Positions 57,057 to 64,000 of a stretch of DNA of 64,000 nt are shown here, piece by piece. Source of the stretch: Prochlorococcus sp. MIT 1341. GTDB lineage: Bacteria > Cyanobacteriota > Cyanobacteriia > PCC-6307 > Cyanobiaceae. The stretch spans positions 620,001-684,000 of the forward strand of contig NZ_CP139304.1 of assembly GCF_034092415.1 (NCBI RefSeq). Direction: 5' to 3'. The notes under the pieces are model-generated. The model was not told where the DNA came from. It worked only from the letters and a program-made list of their open reading frames with translations, and did not search any database. The translations under genes and the position numbers were made by a program. Every line of letters begins with the position of its first letter. The stretch's first letter is position 1.

Positions 57057-57806
57057 ATGGGTAAAAAAGAAATGTCGAGCTCTAAGTCTCATTCAACTAT
57101 CGATTTAGATATAGCAATTATAGTTCCTGCAAGAGGAGGATCTAAAGGTATTCCTGGTAAAAATCTAATAAGTTTAAACGGAAAGCCTCTAGTAGATTAT
57201 ACATTAGAGTTTGCATCAAATCTAAAGCATGACACATTCTTATCTAGTGATGATGAGGCTATATTAGATCGAGCTGAAATATACAATGCAAAAAAAATTA
57301 GACGCCCTCACGATCTAGCTATGGATAATTCTAGTATAATTGGTTGTCTAATCCACGCTTCTAATTATATAAACTCTAACTTAAAGAAATATGATTCAAT
57401 TGTAATGTTGCAACCAACATATCCCATAAGAAATCTTAAAGAGGTGCGGTTAGCGATAAAAAGATTTCAATCAAATAGAATGGAAACATTAGTTGCAATT
57501 AATAAGATGAGAGAGGATCCATCTGAGTGCATCAAATTAAACCAAGACATGAGGAATTGGTCATATATTGAGGAAAAGCCAAATGATTTTTGTGCTGTGT
57601 CGAGCAATAGGCAAGAGTACGAAAGTAGAAATTATTTTATTAGCGGTAACTTTTATATCACCAATATAGAAACGCTAATTAGATATAAGCGGATAATGCA
57701 CGATCAAACTGAGTTTTACATTACTAATGAAAGGTACCCTGTAGATATTGACTGCTTTGAAGACCTTGCGTTTGCGGAAGCAAGAATTAAAAGTCTAGAG
57801 AATTAG
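57057..57806 (+). CDS. CMP-sugar synthetase, NeuA-like
   Basis: The 249-aa cytidylyltransferase has IIVPARGGSKGIPGKNLISLNGKPLVDYTLEFA (24-53 region), TFLSSDDEAILDRAE, MLQPTYPIRN and YPVDIDCFEDLAFAEARI (acidic metal site). It activates a sugar acid with CTP, but no neuB, pse or leg synthase is in the window, so the sugar could be a non-sialic acid, or even a phosphonate relative. It is coupled to the PhyH-type gene. Confidence 0.88.
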   Translation: MGKKEMSSSKSHSTIDLDIAIIVPARGGSKGIPGKNLISLNGKPLVDYTLEFASNLKHDTFLSSDDEAILDRAEIYNAKKIRRPHDLAMDNSSIIGCLIHASNYINSNLKKYDSIVMLQPTYPIRNLKEVRLAIKRFQSNRMETLVAINKMREDPSECIKLNQDMRNWSYIEEKPNDFCAVSSNRQEYESRNYFISGNFYITNIETLIRYKRIMHDQTEFYITNERYPVDIDCFEDLAFAEARIKSLEN

Positions 57807-57851
57807 GAGGACTAAAATTCGAACCCATTTTAGGAAAACGATTCTTCAGTA

Positions 57852-58304
57852 TTAGCCTTGTAATTCAACAAGCTCTAGAAGAATATTCTCTGGCCCTATT
57901 GAATACACTACTCGTGCAGCTCCATCTGGAGAAGTCATTGGCATATTAAAAGGCTTGCAATTATATTTTTGCAAATTCTTAATTAATAAATCTATATTAG
58001 AAGTTTGCAATGCTACATGGGTAAAGCCGTGTCGATATACTATCAAGTTTTCTCTTTCAGATTGAGGCTTATGCTGGTGACTATTAAAATGCAAAAGTTC
58101 TAACACCATTCCATTTTTATCCTTGAGCTTACATGTCTGAACTTCCACATTGTTCAGGTCCATCATGTTATCCATAAAGCTGCCTGTCTCCAATGCTTCT
58201 TTCATTATTTCAAAGCCAACACAGTTAATCCAAAAATCCTTTGAAGCGTTTAAATCTTCAACTACTAGACCAACGTGTCTGATAAAAGTGGTAACAACTG
58301 CCAT
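57852..58304 (-). CDS. VOC-family (glyoxalase-like) protein
   Basis: The 150-aa protein has two repeats typical of the VOC fold: HVGLVVEDLNASKDFWINCVGFEI and FTHVALQTSNIDLLIKNLQKY, with a metal-type VQTCKLKDKNGMVLELLHF and NILLELVEL. VOC enzymes include epimerases, lyases and resistance proteins, so function is open. It sits between the CMP-sugar enzyme and the aminotransferase, 52 bp after the aminotransferase start region on the same strand. Confidence 0.85.
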   Translation of the reverse strand: MAVVTTFIRHVGLVVEDLNASKDFWINCVGFEIMKEALETGSFMDNMMDLNNVEVQTCKLKDKNGMVLELLHFNSHQHKPQSERENLIVYRHGFTHVALQTSNIDLLIKNLQKYNCKPFNMPMTSPDGAARVVYSIGPENILLELVELQG

Positions 58305-58356
58305 CTGTTAGTGATTTATTTGTTTATAAAATATTTTAGCACCAAACGAATCAATA

Positions 58357-59715
58357 CTACTGGCTGCAGGAAATAATTGCTTCTTCAATTACTTTAATTC
58401 CTTCCAACAATGCCTCCTTTGAAATGCACAATGGCGGGCCTATCTTTATTGATTCTCGTCCTGTATTCACTAATAACAACCCTAATCGTAATGAATGGTA
58501 GCAAATATCTGTTGCTAATTGAGTTAAGTTGTTACCATTAGAATCTCTAAAGATTATTGCTGCAACTAAGCCTTTGCCTTGAACATGGCTAATAATATTA
58601 GAATGATTTGCCTGTATTCTCTGTAATTCATGATGAAGAATGATACCTAACTCTTCTGAGTTTTTAATTAACTCTTTCTCTAAAATAAATTTAAAGTTTG
58701 CATGAGCTGCGCTACAGCAAATAGGGTTTGCCGAATGTGTCGAACTCATAGAACCTTTGGGGGATAGGTCCATCACTTGCTTCGACCCAAGTACTATTGA
58801 CAATGGAAGACTTGATGAGGAGCCTTTACCACAACATAGAATATCCGCTTTTACGTCATAATGTTGATAACCAAATAATTTACCAGTTCTGCCAAAGCCT
58901 GCTTGCATTTCATCAAAGCATAAAAGCAAATCATGTTCGTCACAAAACTCACGGACTACTTGTACATACTCTTTCGGATAGAAGCAGGCTCCCCAACCTT
59001 GATATGCTTCTAACATAAAACCACATATGTCTTCTTTAGGATTTAAATTTTCTCTAGCGATAAGATTATTTAGAGAATCTTGAATAAATTCTCTTGGGTC
59101 AATACCTTCTAGTTGCCATTCATAGGGAAAGGGGAGGAAATGAATGTTTGGATCTTTAAATCCTATCCAATTCTTCTGTGATTCATTAGAGTTCATCAAT
59201 TGTGCCCCCATCGTTCTTCCGTGGTAGTTACCCTCTATACATATAATTCCCGGCCTTTTTTTATTCCTAGATTGAGCATGCAAACGCATCAGTTTCAATG
59301 CAGCCTCTGTAGCTTCCGTACCCGCTGACAATAAAAATGCTTTTTCAAACTCTTCTGGAGTATTTTGAATTAAAAAATTCAAATAATTAATGCGCTCTGA
59401 AGTGGCATAGGTATAACTATGTAAAAGTGATTTTTTAGCTGTTTTTTTAATAGCTTTTATAATTTGTTTGTTGGCATGTCCCGCATTGGTTAGAAATATA
59501 GTACTAGTAAAATCTATCCATTTATTTCCATGTCTATCCTGAACATAACAATCGTATGCTTTATCCCAAATCATGGGATATTGTCCATGCATAGATTGGC
59601 TTTCATTGGAAAATAAATTCTCCAAGTCTTCAATATCCCTCTTATTGGGTATTTCAGTTGAAATAGTTCTATGCTTTGTCTTTAATTTTGTACTACCTAA
59701 GAAAAACCTTTTCAT
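58357..59715 (-). CDS. Class III PLP aminotransferase
   Basis: The 452-aa enzyme has LLSAGTEATEAALKLMR, GNYHGRTMGAQLMN, CFDEMQAGFGRTG (D268) and the PLP lysine in CCGKGSSSSLPLSIVL (K297). Length and motifs fit the omega-aminotransferase group (GABA/ornithine/diaminobutyrate type). The frame is open from a TTG at 59733; ATG 59715 is preferred. In this island it may make an amino group on a sugar or a small acyl substituent; the substrate is not known. Confidence 0.88.
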   Translation of the reverse strand: MKRFFLGSTKLKTKHRTISTEIPNKRDIEDLENLFSNESQSMHGQYPMIWDKAYDCYVQDRHGNKWIDFTSTIFLTNAGHANKQIIKAIKKTAKKSLLHSYTYATSERINYLNFLIQNTPEEFEKAFLLSAGTEATEAALKLMRLHAQSRNKKRPGIICIEGNYHGRTMGAQLMNSNESQKNWIGFKDPNIHFLPFPYEWQLEGIDPREFIQDSLNNLIARENLNPKEDICGFMLEAYQGWGACFYPKEYVQVVREFCDEHDLLLCFDEMQAGFGRTGKLFGYQHYDVKADILCCGKGSSSSLPLSIVLGSKQVMDLSPKGSMSSTHSANPICCSAAHANFKFILEKELIKNSEELGIILHHELQRIQANHSNIISHVQGKGLVAAIIFRDSNGNNLTQLATDICYHSLRLGLLLVNTGRESIKIGPPLCISKEALLEGIKVIEEAIISCSQ

Positions 59716-60205
59716 TGGTAATGAAAGTTTCAAACTTTAATCTTACATCTTCGTGGGCCCGAGCTTAAATACTGAAACTTAAAGTTTGGTGACCGCTATT
59801 AAAATCGTCGTGGAGCAAGACTTAGCTAAACGATAAGATTAAAATATTCAAACTTATTAGCTTTGGATTTTATTTACATATAAAGATTTTCCTAAAAATA
59901 ACTCTTAGCTACTGTTATTCTTTTTCTATGGCTATAAGCGATTGGCAAAGTAGCACTATTGTTGCCATCCTGATTAGCGTTCCCAAGGCAGATAGATAAG
60001 GTGCTTCAGGCTTTAGATCTTTATGAATAAAGTTCTATATAGTTGAAAGCTTCGAGATGAGGACTAATCTCTCAATATCGAGGTTGGTCATATTGACCTG
60101 AGGGGAAGCAAAACAAATTTAAACACTCATATCAAGATTTAGAAAGAGATTTGAGGATCCAGTAAAATGTAATTCAGAACCAAATTCAAACAATCGTTTC
60201 TGGAA
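59716..60205. other. 490-bp intergenic region before the carbamoyltransferase gene
   Basis: No convincing ORF longer than about 25 codons. A 13-bp palindrome, GGTCATATTGACC (60086-60098), lies 108 bp ahead of the carbamoyltransferase start and could be an operator. The region would carry divergent promoters for the aminotransferase (minus) and the carbamoyltransferase (plus); no strong -35/-10 pair stands out. A 23-codon ATG ORF at 59928 has no ribosome site and is not called. Confidence 0.5.
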
Positions 60206-62062
60206 TTGACTAATCACATACTTGGAATTTCCTGTTTTTATCACGATAGTGCCGCTGCTTTGCTACGCGATGGAGAGATTGTTTCAGCGGTCCAGGAAGA
60301 ACGATTTTCTAGAAAGAAACACGATTCTGGTTTCCCAAAAAATGCAATTCAGTACTGCCTTGCGTCTCAGAATATTGACTTTAGAGATATTAAATCGGTT
60401 ATCTACTACGAGAAACCACTTCTTACGTTTGAACGTTTATTAGAGACATATCTAGGGGCTGCGCCAAGAGGAGGACGTTCATTCATTGCAGCAATGCAAG
60501 TTTGGTTAAAAGAAAAACTCTTTTTAAAGTCAGAGCTCACAAAAAAATGTAAACTCTTACAACAAGAATTGGTTAATGGGGTTGAGCCCATCATGCCAGA
60601 ATTGCTTTTTTCTGAGCATCACCAATCACATGCTGCAGCAGCTTTTTTCCCGAGCCCCTTCGAAGAATCAGTTGTACTTTGCATGGACGGAGTAGGAGAA
60701 TGGGCAACAGCTTCTGCTTGGATTGGGAGCAATAACGAAATTAAACCTCTTTGGGAAATCAGCTTTCCACATTCTCTAGGGCTTCTCTACTCAGCATTTA
60801 CATATTACTGCGGATTTAAAGTTAATTCTGGCGAATATAAATTAATGGGCCTAGCGCCCTATGGGGAAGCAAAGTATGTAAAAGAGATAAAGAATAATCT
60901 GATTGATATTAAAGAAGATGGCACATTCAGACTAGACATAAGTTACTTTAAATATCATCGTGGATTCCGAATGACAAGTCGGAAATTTCATAAACTTTTT
61001 GGATCGCCACCTAGAAAGAGTGAAGGCGATCTGTCGCAGTTTCATATGGATTTAGCAGCATCAATTCAGGTCGTGACAGAAGAAGTTGTCCTCAAGCTTG
61101 CAAGATCTCTAAAAAAAGAAACTGGTATTAAGAATCTATGTCTTGCGGGTGGAGTAGCCCTTAATTGTGTTGCGAATGGAAAGTTAATTCAAGAAAAGGT
61201 ATTTGAGAACGTTTGGATTCAACCCGCTAGTGGTGATGCGGGCTCTGCATTAGGTGCAGCACTTATAGGGTGGTATCAACACATGAAACAACCAAGAATC
61301 ATAGATCCAAATGACTCAATGAAGGGAACCTATCTTGGTTGTGAGTTTACGAATGAAGAAATCATTCGTTATTTAAAGGAAATCAATGCTACGTTTGAGG
61401 AGCTAGAAGATGAAGAGCTTTTTGACAAACTTGCTACAAGCCTAGATGAAGGCAAAGTTATTGGTTGGTTTAATGGTGCTATGGAATTTGGACCTAGGGC
61501 GTTAGGTGGAAGATCAATTATTGGCGATCCACGTAACCAAAAAATGCAAAGTGTTATGAATTTGAAGATCAAATATAGAGAGAGTTTCCGGCCTTTTGCA
61601 CCATCAGTCCTGGAAGAGGAGGTGGCTAATGTATTTGAGCTAAATATAAAAAGTCCCTATATGTTATTAGTTGCCCCTGTCAAGAAAGAACTCTGCAAAG
61701 AAATGACAAAAGAGCAAAATAATCTTTTTGGAATTGAAAAATTAAACATCCCAAAATCATCACTTCCAGCAATTACTCATGTTGACTATTCCGCAAGAGT
61801 TCAAACCGTGAATAGAAAAACTAATCCTCGTTACTATCAATTGATTAATGCATTTAAACGGAAAACAGGTTGTCCAACAATTGTAAACACTTCATTCAAT
61901 GTAAGGGGTGAGCCAATTGTTTGTACTCCACAAGATGCCTATCGTTGTTTCATGAGAACAGAGATGGATATACTAGTGCTCCAAAACCAGATACTCCTCA
62001 AGGATAATCAACCAAAGATAGAAAGAGATGAAACCTGGAAACAAGAATTTGAATTAGATTGA
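60206..62062 (+). CDS. NodU/SxtI-type carbamoyltransferase
   Basis: The 618-aa protein has the YrdC/Kae1-like N-terminal domain: LGISCFYHDSAAALLRDGEIVSAVQEERFSRKK, SEHHQSHAAAAFFPSP, VLCMDGVGEW, ALNCVANGKL, PASGDAGSALGAAL; and a C-terminal domain with NGAMEFGPRALGGRSIIGDPR, YRESFRPFAPSVL and TSFNVRGEPIV. It is expected to transfer carbamoyl from carbamoyl phosphate to a hydroxyl of a glycan or metabolite. Start is TTG 60206. The SxtJ-like gene follows two bases after its stop. Confidence 0.92.
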   Translation: MTNHILGISCFYHDSAAALLRDGEIVSAVQEERFSRKKHDSGFPKNAIQYCLASQNIDFRDIKSVIYYEKPLLTFERLLETYLGAAPRGGRSFIAAMQVWLKEKLFLKSELTKKCKLLQQELVNGVEPIMPELLFSEHHQSHAAAAFFPSPFEESVVLCMDGVGEWATASAWIGSNNEIKPLWEISFPHSLGLLYSAFTYYCGFKVNSGEYKLMGLAPYGEAKYVKEIKNNLIDIKEDGTFRLDISYFKYHRGFRMTSRKFHKLFGSPPRKSEGDLSQFHMDLAASIQVVTEEVVLKLARSLKKETGIKNLCLAGGVALNCVANGKLIQEKVFENVWIQPASGDAGSALGAALIGWYQHMKQPRIIDPNDSMKGTYLGCEFTNEEIIRYLKEINATFEELEDEELFDKLATSLDEGKVIGWFNGAMEFGPRALGGRSIIGDPRNQKMQSVMNLKIKYRESFRPFAPSVLEEEVANVFELNIKSPYMLLVAPVKKELCKEMTKEQNNLFGIEKLNIPKSSLPAITHVDYSARVQTVNRKTNPRYYQLINAFKRKTGCPTIVNTSFNVRGEPIVCTPQDAYRCFMRTEMDILVLQNQILLKDNQPKIERDETWKQEFELD

Positions 62063-62064
62063 CG

Positions 62065-62457
62065 ATGCAACATTCTATTTCTACAAAAAAGCTTCGTGAA
62101 TTTGGCATCTTAATAGGATTGGCATTTCCAATTTTTATAGGATGGATTCTGCCCACAATTGGTGGGCATTCATTTAGGGCTTGGACTTTATTGATAGGCA
62201 TTCCCGCATTGATCCTTGGGTTACTAAAACCAAGCCTACTGAATACACCATACAAAGGCTGGATGGCACTAGGGCATGCCCTAGGTTGGGTTAATAGTCG
62301 AATAATTCTTGGCATAGTTTTTCTTGCCGTACTACAACCTATTGCTTTCGCTATGCGATTATTAGGGTATGATCCGTTAAGAAAAAAAATCAATAATGAG
62401 TACTCTTATCGAGAGGTCAGAAAGAATCATAAAATTGATTTAACTCGGATCTTTTAA
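62065..62457 (+). CDS. SxtJ-like small membrane protein
   Basis: The 130-aa protein has about three membrane helices: FGILIGLAFPIFIGWILPTI, WTLLIGIPALILGLL and LGIVFLAVLQPIAFAMRLLG, ending with RKKINNEYSYREV. It matches the SxtJ family found beside carbamoyltransferases, whose function is unknown. ATG 62065 is preferred over an in-frame TTG at 62059. It lies between the carbamoyltransferase and a 53-aa DUF5989-type gene, three bases before it. Confidence 0.85.
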   Translation: MQHSISTKKLREFGILIGLAFPIFIGWILPTIGGHSFRAWTLLIGIPALILGLLKPSLLNTPYKGWMALGHALGWVNSRIILGIVFLAVLQPIAFAMRLLGYDPLRKKINNEYSYREVRKNHKIDLTRIF

Positions 62458-62460
62458 ACC

Positions 62461-62622
62461 ATGGAAGCATTATTGGAGTTGCTAAAAGATATATGGGAAC
62501 TCTTAAGAGTCCGTAAGAAGTACTGGTTGGCTCCATTGATTATCACAATAGTTTTAATGGGTGCTCTTATTTTATTTACCCAAAGTTCTGTTGTTGCTCC
62601 ACTTATCTATACAATATTTTAG
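62461..62622 (+). CDS. DUF5989-type small membrane protein, 53 aa (SxtK-like)
   Basis: An ATG at 62461 opens 53 codons ending TAG at 62620-62622. The product starts MEALLELLKDIWELLRVRKK, then has one membrane helix (about WLAPLIITIVLMGALILF) and a short tail. This matches the small DUF5989 family that occurs next to carbamoyltransferase and SxtJ genes (SxtK in the saxitoxin cluster). It lies three bases after the SxtJ-like stop, so the three genes form one unit. Confidence 0.8.
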   Translation: MEALLELLKDIWELLRVRKKYWLAPLIITIVLMGALILFTQSSVVAPLIYTIF

Positions 62623-62715
62623 GCATTATGTACAATAGAGATTAAAAGCACAAAAGAATATTATTTTTAGAAATAGGTTGGGGACTGATAGTTGTCGAAA
62701 AGAAGAGGATATAGT

Positions 62716-63948
62716 TCAGTTAATCAACTTATTAATTTTTAGAATGCGGAATATTTCATGAGCAATTATCTTATTCCCGACTTCATTTACGTGCATAAAA
62801 TCTAAATAGATCTCTTTATTGGCTTCTACTTTTTCTAAATTAGGGTTAAGTTCTCTATTAGCAAATACTCCTCCAATATCATAGGAAGTTATATTTAATG
62901 ACTTGAGTTCTTGGTGTCTTTTTCGAAAAACAGAATCGCCGGTTCTCATGTAAAGTTGGGTAAAACAAGGTATCATCTCAGAGGGAGTTGTCTGAGAAAG
63001 TTTCTTCTCATAATTGGTAAGTTCAGCCAGAGTGACAGAAAACAAATGGGGTTGTAATAGATGAATGAAATAGGCTTTTTTATCAGTTGTGAAATTTCTT
63101 GCATAAATCAAATCTTCCTTAAGTTGATCAAAGGACCGATTTGCCCTTTCATTTAATTGTCTAGCATCAGGCTCGTTATAAATAAGGCATTGTTTATTTT
63201 TTTTGGGTTTGATTAACTTTAAAAACTTGTAAGTATTGAGATTCGAGAGATTTTTTTTGAATGTAACCAATCTTCTTTGACTTGTATTACTTCCTATTAT
63301 TGTTCCCTTAGGGTTGCCGTTCGCGACACCTTGCCAAATATTATTACCTCCATCGTAATAAACTACAATATCATTCTCCCCAATGTTTTCCTGTTTCAAG
63401 AAATTATTTTGTTGAGAGGTAACTACTGTTGTAAAACCTCGATTCTCTACTTTGATCTTTTCACGAACTGTATTATTGACTATTCTCTGCAAATAAGAAG
63501 CAATAGTAAGATTGTTTGGGACTTCAGAATTCTGTGCTGTCGATCCTCCATAAATAAATATTCTTTTGTTAAACTCTTTCGGGGCATTAGTTGTTATTCT
63601 CCAACCATTTAGAATGGTCTTCCCACGACAATTTGGAGTATTTCCCATCGTTAAAGAAATGCCTTGACCTCGATGGCTAATTCCACTAAAGCATTCTGGG
63701 TGCTGATCTGACCACTCTTCCTTGATAAACCAATCAAAATAGTTTGATCCTAAATAGGGCAATGGTTGGGAAAGGCGGAATTGCTTATGAGAATGATAAC
63801 GAAAGCCTTTATGTGATTTTGTATTTATTGCGTTTACTTCTGGCGATACATTTACTAAGTGTAGAAAAAGTAATGAGAAACTCTCAGTCAAAATTATCCC
63901 TCCTAGGACACCTCCACAAATTAAAAAAATATTTTTGCGAAGACTCAT
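62716..63948 (-). CDS. SGNH-like membrane-anchored hydrolase
   Basis: The 410-aa protein has an N-terminal membrane helix (FLICGGVLGGIILTESFSLLFLHL, about 8-31), then RIFIYGGSTAQNSEVP (GGST 134-137, an SGNH block I with Gly-Gly-Ser), VVYYDGGNNIWQG (a block III-like Asn region) and DFMHVNEVGNKIIA near the end (the DxxH block V). It fits an extracytoplasmic SGNH fold, usually an acyl/acetyl esterase or transferase-like protein. It converges on the carbamoyltransferase module, 93 bp away. Confidence 0.8.
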   Translation of the reverse strand: MSLRKNIFLICGGVLGGIILTESFSLLFLHLVNVSPEVNAINTKSHKGFRYHSHKQFRLSQPLPYLGSNYFDWFIKEEWSDQHPECFSGISHRGQGISLTMGNTPNCRGKTILNGWRITTNAPKEFNKRIFIYGGSTAQNSEVPNNLTIASYLQRIVNNTVREKIKVENRGFTTVVTSQQNNFLKQENIGENDIVVYYDGGNNIWQGVANGNPKGTIIGSNTSQRRLVTFKKNLSNLNTYKFLKLIKPKKNKQCLIYNEPDARQLNERANRSFDQLKEDLIYARNFTTDKKAYFIHLLQPHLFSVTLAELTNYEKKLSQTTPSEMIPCFTQLYMRTGDSVFRKRHQELKSLNITSYDIGGVFANRELNPNLEKVEANKEIYLDFMHVNEVGNKIIAHEIFRILKINKLIN

Positions 63949-64000
63949 GAATGATAAATAAGAAAGGGTTGATTGATTTGCTTTTTATGGAAAGATTTGT

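Noticed and set aside
59928-59999. ATG ORF of 23 codons in the gap before the carbamoyltransferase gene
   Set aside because: No ribosome site, no family resemblance that I could support, and it is too short to distinguish from chance.
60206-62622. Saxitoxin biosynthesis as the role of the carbamoyltransferase module
   Set aside because: Only the carbamoyltransferase and its two small partners resemble that cluster; the core polyketide-like starter, amidinotransferase and oxygenase genes are absent, and the module sits in a glycan island.

Overview
The window looks like the chromosome of a marine picocyanobacterium, most likely a low-light-type Prochlorococcus. The reasons are moderate AT-richness, very tight packing, a nickel superoxide dismutase locus (sodN/sodX/nickel transporter), the clpR-clpP3 pair, a cyanobacterial ARC6/Ftn2 division protein, a group-2 sigma factor and several small proteins that look picocyanobacterial. 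The genus is an inference from gene content; no database was searched. I saw no IS element, CRISPR array, prophage or rRNA.

Layout. About 1-43.9 kb is housekeeping core. It opens with the thiE end and thiS, a secreted DUF1517 protein and two tiny ORFs. A minus-strand run follows: era, a trmD-ispF in-frame fusion, a TIGR03792-type protein and larB, the last three joined by ATGA overlaps. Next come phoH, rpsP, ffh and ftn2, then pdhA, a sigma factor, nnr, mnmA, lnt and an FKBP isomerase. The NiSOD locus is followed by trpC, lpd and an SpoU methyltransferase. The middle holds tRNA-Leu(CAG), murA, tRNA-Leu(CAA), argD, folC, a glycolate-oxidase-like flavoprotein, an amidohydrolase, tRNA-His and miaB. 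The ddl-orf-ftsQ-ftsZ cell-wall/division cluster follows, then the SRP RNA on the opposite strand, panB overlapping hemW, a PIN-TRAM protein, clpR-clpP3, ilvC and cobD.

From about 43.87 kb to the window end is a surface-glycan island, lower in GC by eye and with longer intergenic stretches. It holds an initiating sugar transferase, at least six glycosyltransferases, a four-gene minus-strand operon for an activated sugar (GHMP kinase, SIS isomerase, HAD-nucleotidyltransferase fusion, SDR epimerase), and a PIG-L-type deacetylase. A second modification set has a PhyH-type dioxygenase, a CMP-sugar-synthetase-like enzyme, a VOC protein and a class III aminotransferase. The last module is a NodU/SxtI-type carbamoyltransferase, an SxtJ-like membrane protein, a 53-aa DUF5989-type protein and an SGNH-like protein. 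Together these would make, assemble, trim and decorate a cell-surface polysaccharide.

The observations I would follow first are the TrmD-IspF fusion, a perfect 23-bp-arm hairpin inside the nickel-transporter gene, a candidate ~80-nt RNA with two hairpins in front of a glycosyltransferase gene, the heptose-like sugar operon with its altered HxGH motif, and the carbamoyltransferase/SxtJ/DUF5989/SGNH module.
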